Assembly: GCA_023457175.1 (NCBI GenBank)
Contig: JAEWMM010000029.1
Coordinates: forward strand, 1 to 11,211
Direction: 5' to 3'
From: Bacillota bacterium
GTDB taxonomy: Bacteria > Bacillota > Clostridia > Oscillospirales > Ruminococcaceae
Length of the DNA: 11,211 nt
Below, one piece after another: positions 1 to 5,929 of the stretch; within the stretch, counting starts at the first letter, position 1; each line of letters begins with the position of its first letter. The notes under the pieces are model-generated. The model saw nothing but the letters and a program-made list of their open reading frames with translations. It did no database searches and was not told where the DNA came from. The position numbers were made by a program, and so were the translations under genes.

Positions 1-1
1 C

Positions 2-25
2 AACCCCATCCGTTGGGATGGGGTT
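2..25. repeat. Perfect GC-rich hairpin at left edge
   Basis: AACCCCATCC (2-11) and GGATGGGGTT (16-25) form a perfect 10-bp stem with a 4-base GTTG loop. No T-run follows on the plus strand. The flank needed to judge minus-strand termination lies outside the window, so it could be a terminator of a neighbouring gene or the edge of another structured element. The stem is certain; the role is unknown. Confidence 0.55.
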
Positions 26-210
26 CGCTACAGATGTCCGGGCTTTTGCAATATCTAACAACCAATCAGACACGGGACAGTCTTGGCGGCTTTCATCTGC
101 TGAATGCGGCATTATTGAGAGCGGCAATCATCAGGCTTTTCTCCTCAGAAGGGTCGGATTCTGGGCCGAACTTTATAACATCCATTTAGGCAGACACTAT
201 ACAAAAGGCG

Positions 211-244
211 AAAAAAACGACCTCCCCACCGCTTGCGTGGGGAG
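211..244 (-). terminator. Likely rho-independent terminator of the cit operon
   Basis: The arms CTCCCCAC (222-229) and GTGGGGAG (237-244) are perfectly complementary around a 7-base loop. Read on the minus strand, the stem is followed after four bases by seven T residues (plus-strand A-run 211-217). The orientation fits termination of transcripts reading leftward through citX, whose stop codon lies about 250 bases upstream. The four-base gap between stem and T-run makes it slightly non-ideal. Confidence 0.6.
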
Positions 245-354
245 ACCGTTGCATATCTAGACGTGCTATTGGCAGCCTTTCGATCCGCCCCGATTCACAC
301 CGATGCCGATTTTAAAGTCGTTTTCGCATTAGCAATAGATTTTTCTGTTTTGCA

Positions 355-370
355 CATGCTTTAAAGCATG
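355..370. repeat. 16-bp perfect palindrome
   Basis: CATGCTTTAAAGCATG is a perfect 16-bp palindrome centred between 362 and 363. It has no loop, so it is more like a DNA-binding dyad than an RNA hairpin. A weaker TTTAAA-centred palindrome (307-320, one mismatched pair) lies about 49 bp to the left. Confidence 0.5.
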
Positions 371-404
371 ATGCGGACGGATGTGCTTGCGGGCTTCGCA
401 TCTA

Positions 405-427
405 CGCTAACGGTTCAACCTTTAGCG
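405..427. repeat. 23-bp operator-like dyad
   Basis: CGCTAA (405-410) and TTAGCG (422-427) flank GGTT-C-AACC, giving a dyad centred on base 416 with 10 of 11 mirrored positions paired. An inverted GATGCG/CGCATC pair (370-375 and 397-402) fills the space between this dyad and the palindrome at 355-370. No gene start lies close by, so no regulatory target can be named. Confidence 0.45.
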
Positions 428-496
428 AGATATCGGCATAAAAGACTTTGCGGCCCGGTCAAATCTCTTTTACAACGTCGGCAACCGGCCGGATAC

Positions 497-1006
497 TTAT
501 GGCTGCATAGCCAGCAGCTGCTCATGAGCAAAGCGTATCAGTTCCTCGCGTGCGTGGGCGCGCGTCACCACGCACACCGCGGCGTCCGCTCCGCAGATAA
601 AGCACCGGCGAGGCGGCAGTCCGAGGTCGCTCCTGTTCCACGCATGCAGATCCTGACCCATGACGTCGAGATCGAGCAGGCGGCCGCCCGGCAGCGTCTC
701 CTCCAGCCGAATGCAAAGGCGTTTGAGCGCCAGCGTGTCACCATGGCAGCCCGCCAGCATCATGGGGCCGTCGGCTGTGTCTGCTATTTCCAGACAGACC
801 GGCGCAAAGCCCGCTTGCGCCAGATGTGGCAGCAGTTCCCGGCACTGTTGCCTAAACCAGACCGAAAAGCAGCGCTCGGCGCGCGCCGGCAGCGGTATGC
901 ACAGCGTCGCCGACAAAAGCGCAGGCCAGTCGGCAGCCAATGACTGGCGGCGCAGCCACCTTATTTCCCGAATCTCTAAAATTTCATCCTGCCGGATAGC
1001 GGACAT
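497..1006 (-). CDS. citX: CitX: apo-citrate lyase phosphoribosyl-dephospho-CoA transferase
   Basis: CitX transfers the 2'-(5''-triphosphoribosyl)-3'-dephospho-CoA precursor to the serine of the citrate lyase acyl carrier protein (CitD), turning apo-lyase into holo-lyase. Family signs are the N-terminal region with EILEIREIR, the block GRLLDLDVMG (about residues 108-117) and the block LGLPPRRCFICGADAAVC (about 128-145), which matches the LPPRRC-L-C pattern of CitX. From the ATG at 1006 the protein has 169 residues. An ATG at 1048 in the same frame would give 183 residues, the E. coli CitX length, but has no visible ribosome binding site; the ATG at 1006 has GAGG very close upstream. It is last in the cit cluster, separated from the RraA-like gene by 416 bp. 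CitG, which makes its substrate, is not in the window. Confidence 0.93.
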   Translation of the reverse strand: MSAIRQDEILEIREIRWLRRQSLAADWPALLSATLCIPLPARAERCFSVWFRQQCRELLPHLAQAGFAPVCLEIADTADGPMMLAGCHGDTLALKRLCIRLEETLPGGRLLDLDVMGQDLHAWNRSDLGLPPRRCFICGADAAVCVVTRAHAREELIRFAHEQLLAMQP

Positions 1007-1422
1007 AGCCTCATTCCCATTTCTTGTATTATTTCTCCTGAAGCGCATTCGGACGGCTCAGGTGGTGTTTGAACGCGCGCCCGGCGGATCCGACAGGCTG
1101 GGTCTTTTAGCCATCCGGGCCCGGACCGTCTCAAAATCCGGGCTGTTCAGATAGGCTTAGGTGGTAGCGGTTTCAAGCCGTGAGACTGCGGCCCGGTTGC
1201 AGGGCTCGGTCGCGGGCAAAACCGGTACAGTGCCCAGAAAACGGTTGGGACTGTGCCTGCGTGGCTGCAAGCTCGGTTGAATGCACAACAGGGTGAAAGG
1301 GTTAGAGACGCTACGACACAACATTCGTCGGGCAGCACCGGCAGATGACGCCTTGGCGCGGCAGCCTGAGCCGGACCACAGACGGGAATTCCGGCAAACC
1401 CTCCCGCAGAATAATCACCCGG
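1007..1422. other. 416-bp gap between rraA-like gene and citX
   Basis: No gene is supported here. There is an imperfect inverted repeat, ACAGT-g-CCCA (1227-1236) against TGGGACTGT (1246-1254), and no T-run that would make it a clear terminator. On the minus strand a short open stretch upstream of citX (about 1156-1052) reads LNSPDFETVRARMAKRP..., which looks protein-like but matches nothing I can name and has no start signal. It may be the remains of a lost gene or chance. No convincing citX promoter was seen. Confidence 0.45.
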
Positions 1423-2109
1423 TCACAGCATATCGAGCACCCACTGAGGCGCGAGCTGGGGAGGTTCCTTACCCGACGCCACCGCCGCTTTGTAGGCTGC
1501 GATCACCGTGTCGCGTTTTTCCTCGTACTCGGCCTTTTCCTCGGCTCTTTCCAGCACCTCAAGGATTCTGTCGCGGGGGACGACGGTAATGCCGTCATAG
1601 TCGCCCACAATCAGGTCGCCGGGATTGACCGTAATGCCGCCGCAGGTGACAGGCAGGTTAATTTCTCCGGGATCCTTTTTGCCGGGGCCGCGCTGCATAA
1701 AGCCTCTGGCGTACACCGGCATGCCCAGCGCGATACAACCCTTGCGGTCGCGGACGTAGCCGTCGCAGACCATGCCTGCGTAGCCCACAGCGCTGGCCGC
1801 CCCCATGATGAGGTCTCCGAAATAGGCCTTGCCTGCATAGCCCTTGCCGTCGATAACCATGACATAGCCGGGCTTGCCGCTGTAGGCAGCCAAATGGATC
1901 GGGAAATTATCCCCGTCTTTGGTATCCACCGTTATGGCGGTGCCGACAACGCGCATATCAATATCCACCGGCATAATGCCGGCATCCATACAGCCGTCGT
2001 TGGGAATACCCAGTCCCTTCATGCCGTCGGCCAGCTGAGCGGTGCTCAGCTTAGAGACACGCGTAATAATGTCCTCAGGCAAAAGCGCGGGCAGCGGATG
2101 AATCGCCAT
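1423..2109 (-). CDS. RraA/HMG-aldolase family protein, possible oxaloacetate decarboxylase
   Basis: A 228-residue member of the RraA-like / 4-hydroxy-4-methyl-2-oxoglutarate (HMG) aldolase family. The core is visible: the glycine-rich YAGKAYFGDLIMGAA segment (about 91-105), then the catalytic and metal-binding DGYVRD (116-121, with Arg120 and Asp121), and near the C-terminus GDYDGITVVP (169-178). The length fits the class II pyruvate aldolases better than the shorter RNase E inhibitor RraA. HMG/CHA aldolases of this family are known to decarboxylate oxaloacetate as well. Next to citrate lyase genes, conversion of oxaloacetate to pyruvate and CO2 is therefore the most economical inferred role. 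It starts 5 bp after the dehydrogenase stop, and its GGAGGAC ribosome binding site lies over that gene's last codons, so the two are translationally close. A true aldolase role on another keto acid cannot be excluded. Confidence 0.9.
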   Translation of the reverse strand: MAIHPLPALLPEDIITRVSKLSTAQLADGMKGLGIPNDGCMDAGIMPVDIDMRVVGTAITVDTKDGDNFPIHLAAYSGKPGYVMVIDGKGYAGKAYFGDLIMGAASAVGYAGMVCDGYVRDRKGCIALGMPVYARGFMQRGPGKKDPGEINLPVTCGGITVNPGDLIVGDYDGITVVPRDRILEVLERAEEKAEYEEKRDTVIAAYKAAVASGKEPPQLAPQWVLDML

Positions 2110-2114
2110 ATTAA

Positions 2115-3104
2115 TCAGTCCTCCAATTCAATTTTGGTATATAATAGCTGCGCGTTGACGACGTCGCGCCGCCCCAGCGGCAGACCGTCGCTAAATTTTT
2201 TAATGTTTTCAAAGCAGCGCGCGATCATGTTCACGTCATTGTCGGCGGTGTTGCCGCCGATATGCGGCGTGATAACGGCGTTTTCCAAACTGTAAAACGG
2301 GCAGTCTGCACCGGGGGGTTCGGCCGCAAAGGCGTCCAGACCCGCCCCGAGAATGCGTTTTTCCTGCAAAGCTTCGAGCAGATCCGCTTCGTTGACGATG
2401 CCGCCGCGCGCGGTGTTGACGAGAATGGCCGCCGGCTTCATCATTGCCAGCCGGGCTTTATCGATGAGGTTGACGGTCTGCTCGGTCAGCGGAACATGCA
2501 GGCTGACGATGTCGGAGGTTGCCAGCAGCGTGTCCAGCGGGCAATATGTAATGCCCAGCGCCTGTTCCTGCGCCTCGGTGATGCGGAACATATCGTAATA
2601 CTGTACGGTGGCGCCAAAGCCCTGAATAATTTTGGCGACCTTGCGTCCGATGTTGCCCAGCCCGACCAGCCCGACAGTTTTTCCGCTGATGAGGTAAGAG
2701 CTGCTGGAGAATTCGTCCTTAGCCCAGACATTTTCTTTTACGCGGCGGTTGGCCACAAGCAGGTGGCGGTAAACGGCGAGTATATGCAGCACCGCCAGTT
2801 CGGCAACCGGCTGCGCGTTGATGCCGACACAGGTTGCTACCGGAATATCCCGTGCGCTGATGCCTGGAATATCCAGTGAATCATAGCCCGCGCCCCATTT
2901 TTGAATAAATCTCAGCCGGGTGGCGTTGGCAAGGTCGCCGCCCTCCAGCCGGATGGTGCGAATAATGACATAATCGGCCTCACTCAGCTTGCTGTAATCC
3001 TCGCGGGTGGGAACATCGTACAAATCAAAGCCCGCGGGACACATCTGATAGAGCGTTTCCCGGGTTTTGGGATGATAGGGGCCGACCAATGCGATTTTTT
3101 TCAA
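2115..3104 (-). CDS. D-isomer-specific 2-hydroxyacid dehydrogenase
   Basis: A 329-residue NAD-dependent D-2-hydroxyacid dehydrogenase, expected to reduce a 2-oxoacid to a D-2-hydroxyacid in the cytoplasm. The Rossmann motif GLGNIG is at about 148-153. Asp171 at the end of the second strand (YYDMF) favours NAD over NADP. The catalytic trio is present: Arg233 (NTARGG), Glu262 (AAEP) and His281 (TPHIGG). I chose the TTG start at 3104 because GAAGGGAAGT sits just upstream and the first strand KKIALVGP begins there. The ATG at 3122 and codons further upstream lack a ribosome binding site. It is separated from citF by 77 bp containing a hairpin. In this setting, pyruvate to D-lactate or oxaloacetate to D-malate is the likely reaction and would recycle NADH. 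Substrate specificity cannot be read from sequence, and phosphoglycerate dehydrogenase-like paralogues are similar. Confidence 0.92.
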   Translation of the reverse strand: MKKIALVGPYHPKTRETLYQMCPAGFDLYDVPTREDYSKLSEADYVIIRTIRLEGGDLANATRLRFIQKWGAGYDSLDIPGISARDIPVATCVGINAQPVAELAVLHILAVYRHLLVANRRVKENVWAKDEFSSSSYLISGKTVGLVGLGNIGRKVAKIIQGFGATVQYYDMFRITEAQEQALGITYCPLDTLLATSDIVSLHVPLTEQTVNLIDKARLAMMKPAAILVNTARGGIVNEADLLEALQEKRILGAGLDAFAAEPPGADCPFYSLENAVITPHIGGNTADNDVNMIARCFENIKKFSDGLPLGRRDVVNAQLLYTKIELED

Positions 3105-3110
3105 TGCAAT

Positions 3111-3120
3111 ACTTCCCTTC
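3111..3120 (-). promoter_or_regulatory. Ribosome binding site fixing the TTG start of the dehydrogenase
   Basis: The minus strand reads GAAGGGAAGT and then ATTGCA before the TTG at 3104. This is the only purine-rich Shine-Dalgarno-like stretch near the gene's 5' end, and it selects TTG over the upstream in-frame ATG at 3122. Confidence 0.65.
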
Positions 3121-3136
3121 ATCAAAATGGGGGTGC

Positions 3137-3173
3137 GCGCATGTCCCCGCCGCAAGAGGGAAAGGGCATGCGC
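3137..3173 (-). repeat. Intercistronic hairpin between citF and the dehydrogenase gene
   Basis: GCGCATG (3137-3143) pairs with CATGCGC (3167-3173). Three further G-C pairs (3145-3147 with 3164-3166) form across a one-base bulge. No T-run follows, so it is not a standard terminator. It could protect the 3' end of the upstream message or damp expression of the two distal genes. Confidence 0.45.
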
Positions 3174-3181
3174 AGAGAAAG

Positions 3182-4714
3182 CTATTTATCGAGCTGACGG
3201 ATTACGTCGATAATCGTACCGTCGCGGTATTCGACCAGCGCAACAACGCGGTCGGTGCAGCGTATAGGCTCGGGAATGCCGGTGACCGTCTCGGCCAGAT
3301 GCTTCATCTGCTCGATGCCGCAGATCGCCACGCCGGCGTTTTTAAGTGACGCGCGCAGCATGTCGTAGCTGCGGTGCCGCGGATTCAAGGCCACGCCTGC
3401 CTCGGTGACGATGGCGGCGATCGTCTCGCCGGGCGTACACAGCGTAAAGACGCGCTCAACGATCGACGGGGTGCGTCCGCGAAACAGCGGCAGCGCAACA
3501 ATCGGCACCTTAGCGCCCGCGGCAACATCCGGGCCGCCGCCCAAACCGCCGAGCATCTCGCCGCTTGAGCCGGTCAGAATGTTGACGTTAAAGTCAATAT
3601 CCACCTCCAACGCGCCCAGCACGGCAATGTCCAGCCGGTTTACCATGCAGCCCTTGTTGTGCGGATTTGCGTAGCGGCCAGTGTCGCATTCGACAATGCG
3701 GCTGTTTCCCAGCATGGCGCGCGCCGCTACCGAGTCGAAGGACTGCACCGCCTCAATGTAGTCAATCAGATTCGCGTTGAGCAAATCGACAATGCCCGAG
3801 GTCACGCCGCCCAGCGCAAAGCCCGCCTTAATGTTCTTTTCCTGCATATAATCGCCGATGTATTTTGTGCAGGCAATCGGAATAGCGCCGGCGCCTGTCT
3901 GGAACGAAAAGCCGTTTTCAAAGCAGCCGCAATGCGCGATAACCGCAGCGGTGTTTTTAGCAATGAGCAGGTCACGCGGGTTTCGGGTCAGGCGGGCGGC
4001 GCCCTTGCCAATCAATGCGCTGTCGCCTATCTCATCAAGGCAGACCACCATATCGACCGTTTCCTGCCGGATAACCGCCGGTGTGCAGGGGTAGGGAACA
4101 AGGGTGTCGGTAACGGCGATGACTGTTTTACCGTGCTGTGCGTCGATGTGGCTGTACCCCAGTGCACCGCAGGCATTTTCGCCGGTAACACCGTTGGCGT
4201 TGCCGTATTCGTCAGCGGCAGAAACGCCGATGAAAGCGACATCCACCGTCAGTTCCCCCGCTTCTATCGCGCGGGGGCGTCCGCCGTGCGGGCGCAGAAT
4301 AACCGGCTTTTCCATCGCGCCCGCGATGACCGCGTCGCCAAGCTCGCCGCGAATGCCGCTGGCCTCGACACGGTCGATAACACCGCGCTCGATAAAATGT
4401 ACCACCGAGGGATTGCGCAGGTTAACAACGGCGCTCGGCGCAAAGCGCAGACCGTGTATGCCCATCGCTTCAACGGTGCCGAGCACCTGACCGATAATCT
4501 TATCCCCCTCGCGGAAATGGTGGTGAAAGGTAATGGTCATACCGTCTTTAAGGCCGCTCTCTTCAATGGCCGCCCTCAGGCTGGCGCGCACCTTGCTGCC
4601 GCTCATCAGCCCGGCTTTTCCGGTTGCGGGGTTGCGAACCGCAAACGGGGCGGTATAGGGCTGCAAAATACGTCCGCCGCATTCCTCAGGAAGATAAATA
4701 TCCAGATTATTCAA
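3182..4714 (-). CDS. citF: Citrate lyase alpha subunit (citrate:acetyl-ACP transferase)
   Basis: CitF moves the acetyl group from acetyl-CitD to citrate, giving citryl-ACP and free acetate. From the TTG at 4714 the product has 510 residues, the usual CitF length. Recognisable blocks are FENGFSFQTGAGA (about 265-277), the very glycine-rich GSSGEMLGGLGGGPDVAAG stretch (about 381-399) and TEAGVALNP (about 437-445), all typical of this CoA-transferase-related family. The start is set by a strong GGGGAGGAAG ribosome binding site upstream and by the conserved beginning LNNLDIYLPEE. A longer frame reaches further upstream but lies inside citE. The gene overlaps the 3' end of citE by 8 bp (TTGAATAA), so translation is probably coupled. 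The alternative is a citramalate lyase alpha subunit, which belongs to the same family. Confidence 0.96.
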   Translation of the reverse strand: MNNLDIYLPEECGGRILQPYTAPFAVRNPATGKAGLMSGSKVRASLRAAIEESGLKDGMTITFHHHFREGDKIIGQVLGTVEAMGIHGLRFAPSAVVNLRNPSVVHFIERGVIDRVEASGIRGELGDAVIAGAMEKPVILRPHGGRPRAIEAGELTVDVAFIGVSAADEYGNANGVTGENACGALGYSHIDAQHGKTVIAVTDTLVPYPCTPAVIRQETVDMVVCLDEIGDSALIGKGAARLTRNPRDLLIAKNTAAVIAHCGCFENGFSFQTGAGAIPIACTKYIGDYMQEKNIKAGFALGGVTSGIVDLLNANLIDYIEAVQSFDSVAARAMLGNSRIVECDTGRYANPHNKGCMVNRLDIAVLGALEVDIDFNVNILTGSSGEMLGGLGGGPDVAAGAKVPIVALPLFRGRTPSIVERVFTLCTPGETIAAIVTEAGVALNPRHRSYDMLRASLKNAGVAICGIEQMKHLAETVTGIPEPIRCTDRVVALVEYRDGTIIDVIRQLDK

Positions 4715-5615
4715 CGTCAGCTTCCTCCCCTTCGTCCCATTTTCCGGTGGCGCGCGCAATGGCCATCGTCCGGCGGGCACGCGCTACCACAGGAGCGTCA
4801 ACCATTTTGCCATCGAGTGCAATAACGCCGGAATTGCGCGCATTCGCCGCGCGGATGGCCTCAAAGACGCGGATGGCATGACGAATCTCTTTATCGGTGG
4901 GCGTGAATACATCGTTAATGCACGCGACTTGACGCGGATGAATCGCGATCTTACCGTCGTAGCCGATATTTTTAATCGCGAGGGTGTCCTCAATCAGGCC
5001 TTCCTCATCGTTGATGTCGGAGTAGACCGTATCAATTGCCTGAATATCGGCGGCTCTTGCGGCGAGCGCGATCGCATTTCGAGCAAAATACAGCTCGGCG
5101 CCCTTTGCGGTTCGGGTGGTTTTCATGCTGGCGGTAAAATCCTCCCCGCCCAACGACAAAGCGACAAGGCGCTTGCTCGAGAGGGCGGTTTCGCGGGCGT
5201 TGAGCAGGCCGAACGCCGTCTCGATGATGGCCATAATGCCGGTGCTGCCCTCCTCAATGCCTGACTCCCTTTCAATACGGGAAATTTCCTCGCAGGTCTT
5301 GCGCACCGTCTCGGGCGATTCGCATTTGGGCAGCCGGATTAAATCCGGCTTTGCCCTGACAATCGCCTCTAAGTCCTGAAGCCCGAACGGCGTATCCAGC
5401 CCGTTGATACGCACCACCAGCTCGCTGTCTGAAATGCGGGGGCGGTGCAGTGCGTTAAACACCAGAAAGCGCGCCGCGTCCTTTTCAGCCACCGAGACCG
5501 AATCCTCCAAATCGTAAACAAGGCAGTCGGCGCGATAAAGCGGCGCCTGCGCCATGTTGGCGGGACTAGAGGCGCTGGCGTACAGAACGCTTCTCCTCAA
5601 GCGGTCGCGGTTCAT
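4707..5615 (-). CDS. citE: Citrate lyase beta subunit (citryl-ACP lyase)
   Basis: CitE cleaves citryl-ACP to oxaloacetate and acetyl-ACP, regenerating the acetyl carrier. It is a 302-residue HpcH/HpaI-aldolase-fold protein with the family marks in order: YDLEDSV with EKDAAR (about 34-49), Arg69 in VVRING, LIRLPKCES (92-100), metal-ligand Glu132 in IIET, metal-ligand Asp159 in GGEDFTAS, AIHPRQ (224-229) and VDAPVVARA (272-280). All expected active-site positions appear intact. It starts with ATG, preceded by AGGAGGGA, and overlaps the citD stop by 4 bp (ATGA). Its 3' end overlaps citF by 8 bp. CitE-like proteins also occur as citramalyl-CoA or malyl-CoA lyases, but the flanking citD and citF make the lyase-complex subunit by far the best reading. 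Confidence 0.97.
   Translation of the reverse strand: MNRDRLRRSVLYASASSPANMAQAPLYRADCLVYDLEDSVSVAEKDAARFLVFNALHRPRISDSELVVRINGLDTPFGLQDLEAIVRAKPDLIRLPKCESPETVRKTCEEISRIERESGIEEGSTGIMAIIETAFGLLNARETALSSKRLVALSLGGEDFTASMKTTRTAKGAELYFARNAIALAARAADIQAIDTVYSDINDEEGLIEDTLAIKNIGYDGKIAIHPRQVACINDVFTPTDKEIRHAIRVFEAIRAANARNSGVIALDGKMVDAPVVARARRTMAIARATGKWDEGEEADVE
4721..4730 (-). promoter_or_regulatory. Ribosome binding site fixing the TTG start of citF
   Basis: The minus strand reads GGGGAGGAAG within the last codons of citE. It is well spaced for the TTG at 4714, and too close for the CTG at 4720. The resulting 510-residue length supports the choice. Confidence 0.7.
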
Positions 5616-5911
5616 TGCGCATCCCTCCTGCTCCAGTCAAAGGTAGCCTCGTCTGAGGCCCTAAGCAGCGCCGTCTGCACGCGCGAGAGAATGACATGGT
5701 CCAGCGCCCCGCGGTCAACAAGGCGAATTATCGCGCCGGAAACCTGCATAAGCGCCACGGCGTGGTGCGCGGTTTCCAGAATCGATTTGCCAAACTGCGC
5801 CATGAGCACGCTCTCCAGCTCCAGCGTAACGCCGTCCCCGGCGGGTTCTACCGTTACCAGCACATCGCCCGACTCTAATCCGCCGGCCTGTGCGACACGA
5901 ACTATTTTCAT
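5612..5911 (-). CDS. citD: Citrate lyase gamma subunit (acyl carrier protein)
   Basis: CitD is the acyl carrier of the lyase complex, holding the acetyl thioester on a phosphoribosyl-dephospho-CoA arm. From the ATG at 5911 it has 99 residues, and Ser14 lies in GGLESGDV. This is the same position and context as the modified serine of Klebsiella CitD. The C-terminal half carries VDRGALDHVILSRVQTALLRAS, typical of the family. An in-frame TTG 18 bp upstream is rejected because the GGAGGGAG ribosome binding site overlaps it and is correctly spaced for the ATG. The gene begins 18 bp after the tctA stop and overlaps citE by 4 bp, tying transporter and lyase into one transcription unit. CitX, encoded downstream, is the expected modifying enzyme. 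Confidence 0.95.
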   Translation of the reverse strand: MKIVRVAQAGGLESGDVLVTVEPAGDGVTLELESVLMAQFGKSILETAHHAVALMQVSGAIIRLVDRGALDHVILSRVQTALLRASDEATFDWSRRDAQ

Positions 5912-5918
5912 TGATCTT

Positions 5919-5927
5919 GCTCCCTCC
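5919..5927 (-). promoter_or_regulatory. Ribosome binding site fixing the ATG start of citD
   Basis: GGAGGGAG on the minus strand is followed by a short spacer and the ATG at 5911. It lies in the 18-bp gap after the tctA stop codon and excludes the in-frame TTG that overlaps it. Confidence 0.7.
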
Positions 5928-5929
5928 AA

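Larger units (their letters stand above)
26..496. other. Non-coding stretch downstream of citX
   Basis: No convincing gene is seen. The open frames here are short, lack ribosome binding sites and look like no family I recognise. The stretch contains the likely operon terminator (211-244) and a run of palindromes between about 307 and 427, listed separately. No tRNA or rRNA was recognised. Confidence 0.6.

Noticed and set aside
218..250. CRISPR-repeat-like sequence CTCCCCAC...GTGGGGAG
   Set aside because: There is only one copy in the window, with no spacers or second repeat, and the adjacent T-run on the minus strand explains it as a terminator.
411..421. GGTTCAACC string resembling a tRNA T-loop
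   Set aside because: It lacks correct T-arm spacing and no acceptor or anticodon stem can be built around it; it is part of the 405-427 dyad.
1149..1425. Open frame continuing in phase after the TGA stop of the RraA-like gene, hinting at read-through or selenocysteine
   Set aside because: The RraA-like protein is already full length, no SECIS-like stem is evident after the TGA, and the extension is low-complexity with no recognisable domain.
1345..2295. A 316-codon open frame on the plus strand
   Set aside because: It is antisense to the RraA-like gene and resembles no family. The minus strand has intact family motifs and proper spacing.
3659..4825. A 388-codon open frame on the plus strand
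   Set aside because: It lies antisense to citF and the end of citE, lacks a ribosome binding site and has a low-complexity Arg/Ala/His-rich translation. The minus-strand product is a clear CitF, so this is a GC-driven shadow.
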